Origin: Planctomycetota bacterium
GTDB lineage: Bacteria; Planctomycetota; Phycisphaerae; Phycisphaerales; UBA5793
Direction of reading: 5' to 3'
NCBI GenBank assembly: GCA_963205185.1
Contig: CAUJHZ010000037.1
Span: 1 to 64,000, forward strand
DNA length: 64,000 bases
The first letter of the stretch is position 1. Each line of letters opens with the position of its first letter. The position numbers were made by a program, and so were the translations under genes. Shown here in pieces: positions 51,601 to 63,913 of this stretch. Below the pieces are notes generated by a model that had not been told where the DNA came from, ran no database searches, and saw only the letters and a list, made by a program, of their open reading frames with translations.

Positions 51601-52057
51601 CGATCTGGATGACCTGCAGTTTGGGATCGAACTTGGTCGTGCGCAGACGCTCGGCTTCCTCGGGCAGGTCCGTGAGCGAATTGAGCGCCGACTCCACCGT
51701 CCGGACGGCCTCGTCAATGTCGCGGATGTCCCGGCGGAACTCGACGACGACGGTGCCGAGTCCCTCGACTGCGGTGCTGTTGATCTCGACCACTTCATCG
51801 AGTTCAGCGACCTTGTCTTCGATCTTGAGAATCAGCCCTTCCTCGATTTCCTGCGGACTGGCGCCGGGATAGGCGGCGGTGATCGCAGCGAGACGAGGGC
51901 GCACTTCGGGAAAGAACTCGCGGCGCAGCGTCGAGCCGTAGATGATCCCGAGCAGCATGATCGCGATGTAGAGCAGATTCGCCGGCACCGGCTGGCGCAC
52001 GCCGAAGTTGGTCGGCGTCAGCTTGTCAGGACTCGGATCGATCTCGGGGTGGGCCAT
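48683..52057 (-). CDS. RND multidrug/solute efflux transporter, HAE-1-like
   Basis: The 1124-residue inner-membrane pump has the RND layout: N-terminal membrane segment (ANLLYIAIMLLGIIYG), a periplasmic porter domain (PGASPQEIEEGL), a membrane block with LLTDDAIVVAENITARYE, which holds the two proton-relay aspartates, then a second half with FFEGTDSETFVVDLAMPVGTSIEG and the closing membrane helices (GFVALTGIVVNDSLIYIEF). It is longer than AcrB because of a loop rich in Pro/Ala (about 335-375, PPAPPTPRKS). The start ATG is 52057. It follows the adaptor gene after 11 bp. No TolC gene is in the window. Confidence 0.95.
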   Translation of the reverse strand: MAHPEIDPSPDKLTPTNFGVRQPVPANLLYIAIMLLGIIYGSTLRREFFPEVRPRLAAITAAYPGASPQEIEEGLILKIEDKVAELDEVVEINSTAVEGLGTVVVEFRRDIRDIDEAVRTVESALNSLTDLPEEAERLRTTKFDPKLQVIQIGLAGESDEADLKRAIREIKDDIKSLPGMGNVILGGIRADEISVEVQPAALQKYRLSLTAVADRVREWMKEVPGGTVRTAAQNIRIRTLGIEERAAAVRDIIIKTDASGGVVRLRDVASVTEGFEDVEIRTRLNGKPVVTLTAFNVGEGDAVKVAEAVRAYVAGRSGKRAFEPRWSDRWNAVMNAMMQSGYEKQLAEHEKQAASGAEHGAPPAPPTPRKSVRLQAYELGASHTQPLPGELILFSDLARFIEGRLELLTRNAKWGAMLVFLTLLLFLNLRVAVWVMLGLILAVLGTLAFMAAIGVTLNLLTMFGLIIVLGLLTDDAIVVAENITARYESGEPALLAAVRGTREVAWPVVATVTTTIAAFLPLALIEGQIGDFLGALPVVVTCALSVSLLEAIIILPAHMGHSLARVERHKRPWLGARALRAYEAWRNRLIFERVIPIFGRVLDWTISHRYVTTSSAIAIWLVSIGMLIGGRVDFTFFEGTDSETFVVDLAMPVGTSIEGTDAVVRRIEAACAKQPEISIVTSLAGQRVDLNDFTPGGPQTHLAQIFVELTPVEQRERTSQEIIAAVRRDVGPVPGVRSLRYEEVQGGPGGPSLNLVTTGDDEGKILAAVGEIEEALGQFAGVVDISDDSDSGQRELQIRLRDGATTLGLTPELVARQVRGYLFGFEPHTFSANEEDVDVRVMLDEPTRRSLAQLENQYVFTADGRSVPLIEVAELSEGSSYATINRLNRKRAVTVLADVDTAVNNPERVVAAMMPVISEIEARYPGVHIEPRGRQLETNKSLAGIKYGFLIACVMIYVILAWLFGSYFQPLAVMLAIPFAMIGMIWGHWLLGFKMMILSLIGFVALTGIVVNDSLIYIEFYNELRRSGMDIRPALVEAGRRRLRPIVLTTLTTVLGLSPLMLEQSFQARFLIPMAITISCGLISATAVVLIVLPSIMLIGSDVRWALRWLWTGGAEAAGAAEPA

Positions 52058-52068
52058 CGCGGTGTGCT

Positions 52069-53412
52069 TCAGTTGTCGGCCGGCACCGATGCGGGATCGT
52101 CGCCGGAGCGGGAGAGGCGGCCGTCGTCGTTCGCTTCGGACGACCTGACTTTTTCGCCGGGCCTGATTTCATCGACGTTGGAGAGGATGATGCGATCGCC
52201 GCGCTGCAGGCCGGACTCGGCCGCAAGCACGACCCACTCCTGTTCGCTTGGATGCAGTTGCGCAAATGCCTGGCGCATGTGATAGGCGACGTTGACCCGG
52301 CGGCGGGCAGCAACGCCATGCTCATCAACCATCACCGCATCGCCGGTCAGCGCGCGGCGGGGCACCACGAAGCGCTCGACCGGGGCCGAGGTCACCGTCG
52401 CGTGCACAAACCTCCCCGGCATGAGCAGCATTTCAGCGTCCGGCGCCTGCGCCACTTCGGCGAACGCCGTCAACGTGCGCGTGGATGCATCCGCCTCGGG
52501 CGCGAGCCGCTCAATGCGCCCGCTCCAGCACCAGCCCATCGTGTCGGACTCGAGCAGCACCGGGTCGCCGACCCTCACCGACGCCTGCGCCGATTGCGGC
52601 AGCGCCAGCGGCACGCGGATGAGTTCGAGGTTGACAACCCGGGCAATTACGGTCCCGGCTGCGACGCGTTCGCCCTGCTGCGCGCTGACGAACTGCAGGG
52701 CGCCGTCGATAGGGCTGCCGATGGTGCAGCGCTGCACGTCGCGCAGGGCCATGGCGGCGCGGTTTCGCTCGAGTTTGAGCGATGCTTCAAGGTCGCTGCG
52801 TCGCGGAGCGATCTTGTCCACTTCTTCCTCCAATTGACGGACGATGCGCAGCGCTGCGGTGTACTCGCGCCGGCGGCGATCGACTTCGATCGGGCTTCCA
52901 GCGCCGTTCTCCACGGCTTCGCGCGTTCTGTCGTATTCGGTTTGAGCCACGGCGAGTTCTTCACGGGCGAGCGCCAGCTGATCCGTCCAGTTTTTCTGTT
53001 CGACGTCGAGCATCTGAAGCTGCGACTCGAAGCGCGCCGCGTTCTGCTCGGCGATGTCGTGCTGCGCGAGGTAGTCGCGGTCGTCGATGACGAGAAGCGT
53101 CTGGCCCTTGTGCACGGCTCGTCCCGGTTCGATGGCCTGCGGCCGATCGACGACCAGCCCCGAGATTTCAGAGGCGACTTCGGCGACGTAGCGCGCCTCG
53201 GCGGTGCCGAAGCCTTGCCACAATCGCGCCGCCGGAACCGGCTGCGCCACCATCACCTCGACCAGACGGCTGTCGGCGCCGGCCTCCGAACGGGGAACCT
53301 GCGGCCGCGTCGCCTTGAAATACTGGAACACGCCCGCGCCCAGGATGAGAATGACCACGCTGACCACGCCGCGAGTGGTGTACGCGATGATCCTGGACCA
53401 CTTTTTCTGCAT
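52069..53412 (-). CDS. RND efflux periplasmic adaptor (membrane fusion protein)
   Basis: The 447-residue adaptor joins the RND pump to an outer-membrane channel. It has an N-terminal membrane anchor (about 8-28, IIAYTTRGVVSVVILILGAGVFQYF), a lipoyl-like segment (SEISGLVVDRP, GQTLLVIDDRDYL), a long coiled-coil hairpin (about 90-200, ENGAGSPIEVDRRRREYTAALRIVRQLEEEVDKI), and beta-barrel and membrane-proximal domains ending ESGLQRGDRIILSNVDEIRPGEKV. ATG 53412 (MQKKWSRII) is chosen. It is the first gene of the operon and the pump follows directly. Confidence 0.92.
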   Translation of the reverse strand: MQKKWSRIIAYTTRGVVSVVILILGAGVFQYFKATRPQVPRSEAGADSRLVEVMVAQPVPAARLWQGFGTAEARYVAEVASEISGLVVDRPQAIEPGRAVHKGQTLLVIDDRDYLAQHDIAEQNAARFESQLQMLDVEQKNWTDQLALAREELAVAQTEYDRTREAVENGAGSPIEVDRRRREYTAALRIVRQLEEEVDKIAPRRSDLEASLKLERNRAAMALRDVQRCTIGSPIDGALQFVSAQQGERVAAGTVIARVVNLELIRVPLALPQSAQASVRVGDPVLLESDTMGWCWSGRIERLAPEADASTRTLTAFAEVAQAPDAEMLLMPGRFVHATVTSAPVERFVVPRRALTGDAVMVDEHGVAARRRVNVAYHMRQAFAQLHPSEQEWVVLAAESGLQRGDRIILSNVDEIRPGEKVRSSEANDDGRLSRSGDDPASVPADN

Positions 53413-53534
53413 CGGGTGCACTCGGTGGAGACTCACTCGTCCGCGCCGTCGGCGTGGATCAGAGGATAGGCGATAGTGGAGGCTCGACTCCGTTCAAAGG
53501 CGAACCGCCCGATCGTCAATAGCGCGATTCAGGT

Positions 53535-54386
53535 TCAGTCCGCAGGCGGCGGCGCGGCGGTAAGTTGGAACTGATCGGGCCGCTCCGGATGCCGCGCAAC
53601 GGACACCAGGGCCGGCCCCGGTTCGTGGTCGATGGCGAGTCGCCAACCCAGCTCGGCGCACCGCGTGAGCAGGCGGCGCTTGGTGAGGAGGTTTTCGTAG
53701 GGCAGCACGTCGTACGACATGTTGTACGCCAGACCCACGTGCGCCGCCGTGGGCATCATGTCGCCCGGGAAGATGACCGTGCCGGATGCATCACTGAACA
53801 CCAGGCCCTGCTGCCCCCAGGTGTGGCCGACGGTGGGCACGGCGCGGATGCCCGGGATCACTTCGCATTCGCCGTCGAGCAGCGTTACGCGATCGGCGAC
53901 GGGATCGAAGTTCTCGCGCAAGTAGGTGCGCGTCATCGTCGATTTGTTCGCGAGGGCGTCTTGCCACTCGGTGCGCTGCACGTAGATCTTCGCGTTGGGA
54001 AACGAAGGCTGGGGCGGCGCGCCGGGAGACTCGATGTGGGTGAGGCCGCCAGCGTGATCAAAATGCAGGTGGGTGACGATCACCGCGTCGATTTCGCCAC
54101 GGTCCACGCCGATTTCCGCGAGCGCATCGCCGATCCAGCGCGATTCGAGGGCGAACATGTCGCGCCCCTTGGCGTCAAACTTGTTGCCGTAGCCGGTCTC
54201 GATGAGCACCCGCCGCGTGCCGTCGCTTAGCAGCAGGCAATTGGTCTGCAGGGTGATGCGGTTGAGGTCATCCGGCGGGGACAGGCGGGCCCAGAGCACG
54301 CGCGGGATGATGCCGAACATCGTGCCTCCGTCGAGGCGGAATGAGCCGGCCCGCAGCAGACGCCATTTCCAGATGCACTCGGCCAT
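53535..54386 (-). CDS. MBL-fold metallo-hydrolase
   Basis: A 283-residue protein of the metallo-beta-lactamase fold with the metal motif HLHFDH (106-111), further ligands at GHTWGQQG (His in PTVGHTWG) and MMPTAAHVG, and the final RLAIDHEPG. The N-terminus (FRLDGGTMFGIIPRVLWARLSPPDDLNRITLQTNCLLL) is typical of the lactonase/phosphodiesterase-like branch, as is the LVFSDASGTVIFPGDMM strand. The substrate is not clear; quorum-sensing lactonases and alkyl-sulfatase-like enzymes share this layout. ATG 54386 has GGAGGGG upstream. It is divergent from the pyruvate oxidoreductase gene. Confidence 0.93.
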   Translation of the reverse strand: MAECIWKWRLLRAGSFRLDGGTMFGIIPRVLWARLSPPDDLNRITLQTNCLLLSDGTRRVLIETGYGNKFDAKGRDMFALESRWIGDALAEIGVDRGEIDAVIVTHLHFDHAGGLTHIESPGAPPQPSFPNAKIYVQRTEWQDALANKSTMTRTYLRENFDPVADRVTLLDGECEVIPGIRAVPTVGHTWGQQGLVFSDASGTVIFPGDMMPTAAHVGLAYNMSYDVLPYENLLTKRRLLTRCAELGWRLAIDHEPGPALVSVARHPERPDQFQLTAAPPPAD

Positions 54387-54543
54387 GGCCCCTCCAGCCC
54401 GTGGCGCGGCGGTCGGCCGCGCAATCCTGCCCAGTGTAGCCGGTTACGAGGTCCCCGGGACTCGCGGCGGCTGTGTGCGGGGGTCGGGGAAACGGCCCTG
54501 ATTGGCAATTGTGGAGATGATTGTACGCCAAAACAGGATAACG

Positions 54544-58190
<3,647 letters not shown>

Positions 58191-58194
<4 letters not shown>

Positions 58195-59198
58195 ACGTCG
58201 ATCTGAGCACCCGCTACCTCGGCCTGACGCTGCGCAACCCGCTCATCGCGTCCGCCTGTCCGCTCAATCAGGATCCCGAGTTCCTCTTGCGCCTGGAAAA
58301 CGCGGGAGCGGCTGCGGCCGTCTTTCCGTCGCTCTTTGAAGAGCAGATCGAGTTCCAGCAGCAGCAGATCTTCGGGCTCTATGAATACGGCACCGAATCA
58401 TTCGCCGAGTCGTTGTCGTACTTTCCCGAACTGGAAGATTACAACGTCGGGCCCACCGAGTACCTCCGCCGGCTGCGCGCGGCACGCGAGGCCGTGCGCT
58501 TCCCGCTCATCGGCAGCCTCAACGGCATGACGGTCGGCGGGTGGATCCACTTCGCCCGGCTCATCGAAGACACCGGCGTCGATGCGCTCGAACTCAATGT
58601 CTACTTCGTTCCGAGTGATCCGCGGCACAGCGGCGAGGACGTCGAGAAGCGCTACCTCGATCTCGTCGCGGCGGTGCGCAAGGCGGTGCGCATCCCGCTG
58701 GCCGTCAAGATCGGGCCGTACTTCACCTCGTTCGGCAACTTCGCGCGGCGACTGGCCGATGCCGGCGCCGATGGACTGACGATCTTCAATCGCTACATCC
58801 AGCCCGACATCGATCTCGAAACGCTCGACTTCTTCCCCAACTTCTCGCTGAGCGAGTCGTACGAGTCGCGCCTGAGCATGACGTGGATCGCCATGCTGCG
58901 CGGGCGCGTTGGAGCCTATCTCGCCGCGACCAGCGGCATTCATGATGTCGAAGACCTCGTGAAGATGCTGCTTGTGGGGGCGGACGCGGCAATGCTCGCC
59001 TCGGCCGTGTATCGACACGGTCCGGAGCATTTCACGCGCCTCGAAAGGGGCCTGCACGACTGGCTCGTCGCCAAGGACTACACCTCGGTCCAGCAGATGA
59101 AAGGAAGCCTCTCGCGCGAGAACTGCCCCAACCCCGAAGCGTTCGAACGGGTGAACTACATGCGCTCGCTCGTGGCGTTCTCGGGCCGGCCGATCTGA
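58191..59198 (+). CDS. Dihydroorotate dehydrogenase-like protein (PFOR-linked)
   Basis: The 335-residue TIM-barrel protein resembles the FMN-binding dihydroorotate dehydrogenase family: LSTRYLGLTLRNPLIASACP, FPLIGSLNGMTVGGWIHFARLIEDTGVDALELNVYF, IPLAVKIGPYFTSF, FARRLADAGADGLTIFNRYIQPDIDLET, and GVEDLVKMLLVGADAAMLASAVYRHGPEH. The catalytic cysteine of class 1 enzymes is not clearly present (NVYFV-PSDP loop). It overlaps the nifJ-type gene by 4 bp. This pairing is common, and the protein probably supports pyruvate:ferredoxin metabolism rather than pyrimidine synthesis. Confidence 0.9.
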
Positions 59199-59244
59199 AC
59201 AGGCGGGAGGCAGGCGCCGGCGGATGCTCGAGACACAGCGATGG

Positions 59245-59250
59245 TACAAT
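59245..59250 (+). promoter_or_regulatory. Candidate -10 element (TACAAT) of the 59270 VOC gene
   Basis: TACAAT sits within GATGGTACAATGGACCATC, a nearly perfect palindrome (59240-59258), so an operator overlapping the -10 is possible. The start codon follows 19 nt later with its own GGAGG site. Confidence 0.35.
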
Positions 59251-59269
59251 GGACCATCGGAGGTGCGTC

Positions 59270-59641
59270 ATGCTTCGAACCGGCATTGCGACCGTATACG
59301 TGTCTGACATGGATCGAGCCGTGCGGTTCTACACCGAGACGCTCGGACTCAATCTCACGCGCCGCATCGGCAGCGAATGGGCCGAAGTCGACGCCGGCGG
59401 CGGGTTCGGCATCGGACTGCATCCACACGGCGGCGACCAGCACACGCCCCCGCCGGGCGCCAGCGGTTCGATCTCAATCGGCTTTGAAGTTGATGAGCCG
59501 CTGGACAGCGTCGTCGAGAAACTCAAGTCGCGCGGCGTCAGGTTCCACGGCCCGATCGTCAACGACGATCCGGTGCGCCTCGCGTTCTTCGGCGATCCGG
59601 ACGGGAACGCGCTGTACCTGTGCGAGACGAAGCACGGGTAG
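59270..59641 (+). CDS. VOC (glyoxalase) family protein
   Basis: The 123-residue protein has two VOC modules: IATVYVSDMDRAVRFYTETLGLNLTRRIGSEWAEVDAGGGFGIGLHP and SISIGFEVDEPLDSVVEKLKSRGVRFHGPIVN, ending FFGDPDGNALYLCETK. The last segment gives the classic Glu metal ligand (in LCETK). Members degrade toxic aldehydes, resist drugs or act as extradiol enzymes; the role here is open. The ATG at 59270 has CGGAGG seven bases upstream. It is convergent with the pdhC-like gene. Confidence 0.9.
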   Translation: MLRTGIATVYVSDMDRAVRFYTETLGLNLTRRIGSEWAEVDAGGGFGIGLHPHGGDQHTPPPGASGSISIGFEVDEPLDSVVEKLKSRGVRFHGPIVNDDPVRLAFFGDPDGNALYLCETKHG

Positions 59642-59682
59642 GTTCAGGCGCCCCGCGTGCGGTTTGCGTCCATCGTCCCCGA

Positions 59683-61071
59683 TCATCGACCTGCAGGTTC
59701 GAGCAGGATCTCCGGGTTCTCGAGGAACTGCACCACGGCGTTGAGCATCTTGGCGCCGTAAGCGCCGTCGACCACGCGATGGTCGCACGACAGGCTCAGC
59801 GGCATCTCCTTGCCGACGAAGATCCCGCCGTTGCGCGCCAGGACGGCTTCGCGGGCCCGGCCGGCCGCGAGAATCGCCACCTCGGGGTAGTTGATGATCG
59901 GCGTGGCGAACGCGCCGCCGTAACTGCCCACGTTGCTGATGGTGATCGTGCCGCCCTTGAGCTGGTCGAGTCCGATGGTGCGGCTCTTGCATTTGCTCGC
60001 CAGGTCGTTGATCGCCCGGCCCAGCGGCAGGATGCCCATGCGATCGGCGCCGGGAATGACCGGCACCATCAGGCCGTGGTCCGTGTCCACTGCCACGCCC
60101 ATGTTGATCACGCCTTTGATGTAGATCTCCCGCTTCTCATCATCGACGATCGCGTTGAGTTGCGGGAACTGCTTGAGCGCCCGGCACATCGCCTGGATGA
60201 TGAAGGGAAGGAAGCTCACCTTCTCGCCTGATGCGTGCGCCTGCTGGCGGCGGACGCGATCGAGCGCCGTTACGTCCGCCGCATCCATCACCGTGAAATG
60301 CACCGCGGTCTTGACGGAACGGTCGAGCGACTCGGCGATCTTGCGGCGGATGCCGGTGAACGGAATCGTCTGGGCCGTGCCGCTCGCATCCACCTGGACC
60401 GGCGGATACGAAATCGGCTGCGAGACCGCGGCGATCGCCCCCCCGCCGCTCGCGGCTTCGCGCGCCTTTGGCGCCGGCGCCTTGGCGGCGCGTCCACCAC
60501 TCTGTGCCGCGCGCTCGACATCGGAAGCAGTCACGCGGCCGCCGCGCCCCGTGCCCTGGATGGTGTTGATGTCGATTCCCTTGTCCTTGGCGAGGCGCCG
60601 CACCGCGGGGGTGGCCATCACCTTGCCGCCGCCGCCAAGCGTCGGCAGGCCTTCCATCGAGCCGACGACGGTGCCGGCGTCTTCGCGCTCGGCCTGCTCC
60701 GCGGCTTCGACGCCGCCGCTCGTGCGCGCCGCACCACCCGGCTGCGGCTTGCCATCTGCCTTCGCCTCGACGTGCTGATCCGCCCGCGGAGCTGCGCCGT
60801 TGCCCTTGACCACCTTGCCGCTCTGCGTGGCGCCGCTGAACGTCACGATCGGCTTGCCCACGTGGGCGATCTGGCCGACGTCGCCGTGCAGCGCTTCGAC
60901 CTTGCCGGCATACGGGCTGGGCACTTCGACGAGCGCCTTATCCGTCTCCATCTCGGCGAGCACCTGCATTTCCTCCACCTTGTCGCCGACGCTCACCTTC
61001 CAGGAGATGATCTCCGCTTCGTGAACGCCTTCGCCAAGATCGGGCAGGATGAAATCAACCGTGTCGCTCAT
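59683..61071 (-). CDS. Dihydrolipoamide acyltransferase (E2), lipoyl-dependent
   Basis: The 462-residue E2 subunit transfers acyl groups from E1-bound intermediates to CoA. It has one lipoyl domain (KVSVGDKVEEMQVLAEMETDKALVEVPSPYAG, Lys45 lipoylated), a flexible Ala/Gly/Pro linker (about 85-145), the E1/E3-binding domain (VRRLAKDKGIDINTIQGTGRGGRVTASDVE, about 150-185) and the catalytic domain with DHRVVDG (Asp430, His431) near the end. The pyruvate-type name is inferred from context and partner. It follows the E1-beta gene by 48 bp on the same strand. Confidence 0.93.
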   Translation of the reverse strand: MSDTVDFILPDLGEGVHEAEIISWKVSVGDKVEEMQVLAEMETDKALVEVPSPYAGKVEALHGDVGQIAHVGKPIVTFSGATQSGKVVKGNGAAPRADQHVEAKADGKPQPGGAARTSGGVEAAEQAEREDAGTVVGSMEGLPTLGGGGKVMATPAVRRLAKDKGIDINTIQGTGRGGRVTASDVERAAQSGGRAAKAPAPKAREAASGGGAIAAVSQPISYPPVQVDASGTAQTIPFTGIRRKIAESLDRSVKTAVHFTVMDAADVTALDRVRRQQAHASGEKVSFLPFIIQAMCRALKQFPQLNAIVDDEKREIYIKGVINMGVAVDTDHGLMVPVIPGADRMGILPLGRAINDLASKCKSRTIGLDQLKGGTITISNVGSYGGAFATPIINYPEVAILAAGRAREAVLARNGGIFVGKEMPLSLSCDHRVVDGAYGAKMLNAVVQFLENPEILLEPAGR

Positions 61072-61119
61072 GTCCTTCTCTTTCCAGCACCGCGGCCGGG
61101 CAGCGCGCCCCGCGGCGAA

Positions 61120-62088
61120 TCAATACGCCATGATCTGCCCGATCGCTTCGACGATGCGCGGCGTATCGGGCAGGTAGTCGAGTTCGAGTTTGTAGTACGG
61201 CATCACAGTGTCAAACCCCGTCACGCGCTGCACCGGCGCTTCGAGATATTCAAAGCAGTGCTCCTGCACCAGCGTGGCGATCTCCGCGCCCAGGCCCGCC
61301 GTGCGCGGCGCTTCGTGCACCACCACGCAACGCCCGGTCTTGCTCACCGACTGCCGGATCGCGTCCACATCCAGAGGATAGAGCGTGCGCAGATCGATGA
61401 GTTCGACGCTCAGATCGACTTCATCCAGTGCGTTGATGCACTGCACCACCGAAGCGCCCCACGAAATGACCGTTACGTCCGTGCCCTCCTCGATCACCTT
61501 CGCCTGGCCGATGGGGATCGTGTACGGCTCTTCGGGCACCTCTTCGCGGAATGCGCGGTAGATGCGCTTGGGCTCGAAGAAGATCACCGGGTCAGGGTCG
61601 CGAATCGCGGAGATGAGCAGACCCTTGGCGTCGTACGCCGACGAAGGCATGACGACCTTGAGCCCCGGTGTGTGAACGTACACGGCTTCGGGCGAGTCGC
61701 TGTGCAGCTCGGGCGCGTGAATGCCGCCGCCCACGGGCACGCGCACGGTCAGCGGCACGGTGAAGCGGCCGCGCGTTCGCGTGCGGAAGCGGGCGGCGTG
61801 GGTCACCAGCTGGTCATAGGCGGGGCCGAGGAAGCCCTCGAACTGAATCTCGGGAACGGGCTTGAGGCCAGCCATGGCCAGGCCGATCGCGCTGCCGATG
61901 ATGCCCGACTCGGCCAGCGGGGTGTCCACCACGCGCTTGGGGCCGAACTGCTTGAAGAGGCCGTCGGTGGCGCGGAAGACGCCGCCGTTGATGCCGATGT
62001 CCTCGCCGAGGAGGATGACATCCTCATCGGCCTCCATCTCCTGCCGGAGGGCTTCGGTAATCGCCTGGATCAGAAACAGGTTCGCCAT
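61120..62088 (-). CDS. 2-oxoacid (pyruvate) dehydrogenase E1 beta subunit
   Basis: The 322-residue protein matches E1-beta subunits of pyruvate/branched-chain dehydrogenases: [92 protein letters not shown] and [27 protein letters not shown]. It needs an E1-alpha partner to bind thiamine diphosphate. The ATG at 62088 (MANLFLIQA) is chosen; the upstream frame is not conserved. No alpha subunit gene is adjacent in the 650-bp upstream gap or elsewhere in this window. Confidence 0.92.
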   Translation of the reverse strand: [322 protein letters not shown]

Positions 62089-62191
62089 GAGTGCCTTTCG
62101 AGTGAGCCACGAGCGCGATGCAGCAGTCGCCTGCCGGCCAATCATTGGAAACGGCGGCGGTCAGGTCGAATGCGGGGAGACCTGAAATGGA

Positions 62192-62256
62192 GAAGGCATC
62201 AAAGGCATCGAGGCATCAAGGCATCGAGGCATTCAGGCATCGAGGCTGAGGCATCG
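62192..62256. repeat. Short tandem repeat of AGGCATCGA type
   Basis: Seven degenerate copies of a 9-10 bp unit (AAGGCATC, AGGCATCG, AGGCATCAAG, AGGCATTC, and similar) between the E1-beta gene and the dcd leader. Confidence 0.7.
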
Positions 62257-62739
62257 TGGGGCGGGGCTGTCAGCCGGCGGTGACGATTGGCCGGCCCGGT
62301 GCACCTCCCGCGACGCACCCGACCCCAACATGTCGTAGCCGGCCCCAGCCTGGCTTTGCGCAAACGACATCGTTCGCCAATCTATCCACAACAACTCCGG
62401 AGCGATTTTGCGGCACTGCGATTCTGTAAACATGGGCGGATTCTGCGCTTAGCAATCCGGTTCCTTTCCCGTGAAGAAAATGGTCAGAAAAATACGACAT
62501 TTTGTGAGTTCTGATGTTGCCGCCCCAACATCTTGTTGTATCCTATCCCTTGGCCGCAATGGTTGGCGAAGGCGTGCACGGCCCCGGTGGGACTGGGGCG
62601 CACAAAAGCCCGAACCAGCCACTCGCGACTGACAATTCCCGAACACCAGCAGGCGCTTCACCGCCCGTCGCAGCCGGTTCAGACCGGCCGGGCTGTCGCA
62701 CCCGCTGAAAAACGGCCACCGCCTCGAAAGGCCTCTGCA
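62257..62739 (+). promoter_or_regulatory. dcd upstream region with a palindrome and candidate promoter
   Basis: A 480-bp gap without a supported gene. GATGTTG (62513-62519) and CAACATC (62526-62532) form a 7+6+7 palindrome. TTGCCG at 62518 and TATCCT at about 62540 could be -35 and -10 elements, so the palindrome would overlap the promoter as an operator does. Low confidence. Confidence 0.35.
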
Positions 62740-63312
62740 ATGCCCGTCCTCTCCGACTCCCAGATCCGACGCCTCATCGACATCAAGCCCTTCGAAGAGA
62801 ACATCAAGCGCCAGGGCACCGTGTCCTACGGCGTCTCGTCCTACGGCTACGACGTGCGCGTCGGCTCGGTCTTCAAGATCTTCACCAACGTCACGCCGCA
62901 CGGCGGGCAGGCGATTGTCGATCCCAAGCGCTTCACGGACGACTTCTTCGTTACCGTGGACACCAAGGCCACGGGCAAAGACCACATCATCATCCCGCCC
63001 AACTCCTTCTGCCTGGCCGAGACGGTCGAGTGGTTCAGCGTGCCGCGCGATGTGCTGGTCATCTGCGTAGGCAAGAGCACCTACGCCCGCTGCGGCCTGA
63101 TCGTGAACGTGACGCCGCTCGAACCCGAATGGCGCGGCAAGGTGACGCTGGAAATCTCCAACACCACCCCCCTGCCCGCCAAGGTTTACGCCAACGAAGG
63201 CATCGCCCAGATGATCTTCCTCAAAGCGGATGAAGTCTGCGAGAAGAGTTACGCAGACAAGAGCGGCAAGTACCAGGACCAGGGCGGGTTGACGTTGCCG
63301 AAAGTAGATTGA
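62740..63312 (+). CDS. dcd: dCTP deaminase
   Basis: Dcd deaminates dCTP to dUTP for thymidylate synthesis. The 190-residue protein is close to the family: [20 protein letters not shown], the [12 protein letters not shown] strand, [36 protein letters not shown], and [37 protein letters not shown], which holds the catalytic Glu and the phosphate-binding loop. The ATG at 62740 has AAAGG upstream (GAAAGGCCTCTGCA). Longer in-frame extensions to 62533 are not conserved. It stands alone. Confidence 0.97.
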   Translation: MPVLSDSQIRRLIDIKPFEENIKRQGTVSYGVSSYGYDVRVGSVFKIFTNVTPHGGQAIVDPKRFTDDFFVTVDTKATGKDHIIIPPNSFCLAETVEWFSVPRDVLVICVGKSTYARCGLIVNVTPLEPEWRGKVTLEISNTTPLPAKVYANEGIAQMIFLKADEVCEKSYADKSGKYQDQGGLTLPKVD

Positions 63313-63553
63313 GAGGAAAGGGACTAGCAGCCCATGGAAGAACTCGTTTTGCGGCATCACAAACCGTGTTTCCGGTAACGCCACGGGGGATGAATCTGCT
63401 CCGAATGATGTTTTTCAACGGGCTGCTAGACACTTGGAATGAGTACGAAGTGAGCCGAACAGGAGGTGATATCCCAGAATCGTAATCGACGTCGAGAGCA
63501 ACGGTTGACCACAAACACCATTTAGTTCAGTTGCGCGTTGCGAAAGGAGTCCT

Positions 63554-63913
63554 GTGACGCCGGACGCACGCGGGGAAAAAAGAGGAGTAGCGAAATGTCA
63601 TACCTTTCGAAGCATCACGACCACCGAACTCGTAATTGGAGCACTCAACGTGAACGTAAACACAAAGAACATACATGATCGCTTTGAGGCATTCTGCACT
63701 GAGTGTTCCATCCCGATTGACGAATTCAAGTGGGGATGGCTGCTGCTCGAATCCGACATCAGGACCTTTGAAGAGCACGAGCGCCAATACGGCGAGGGCA
63801 AGACCCGGCGGCCATCTTGGGGAAGACAGGCATTTGGTCATGTCATCAAACGAGTACAAGAACTCAAGCGACGTGAGCGCGAGGAGCTCAACCGATTGTT
63901 CGGTGAGGACTAA
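63554..63913 (+). CDS. Hypothetical protein
   Basis: A 119-residue protein beginning with GTG at 63554, four bases after AAAGGAG. It has a charged N-terminus (MTPDARGEKRG), an aromatic middle (IDEFKWGWLLLESDIRTFEEHERQYGEGK) and a helical, strongly charged end (FGHVIKRVQELKRREREELNRLF). It is lower in GC than the surrounding genes, which points to recent arrival. No family is recognised. The 63313-63553 interval before it and the last 87 bp after it hold no gene. Confidence 0.5.
   Translation: MTPDARGEKRGVAKCHTFRSITTTELVIGALNVNVNTKNIHDRFEAFCTECSIPIDEFKWGWLLLESDIRTFEEHERQYGEGKTRRPSWGRQAFGHVIKRVQELKRREREELNRLFGED

Noticed and set aside
49574-52282. A 902-residue plus-strand frame opposite the RND pump
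   Set aside because: Low-complexity Arg/Asp/Glu/His composition typical of a complementary frame; the RND gene is certain.
62257-62739. An E1-alpha subunit gene upstream of the E1-beta gene
   Set aside because: The gap holds only short GC frames and no thiamine-binding motif; the alpha subunit is absent from this window.
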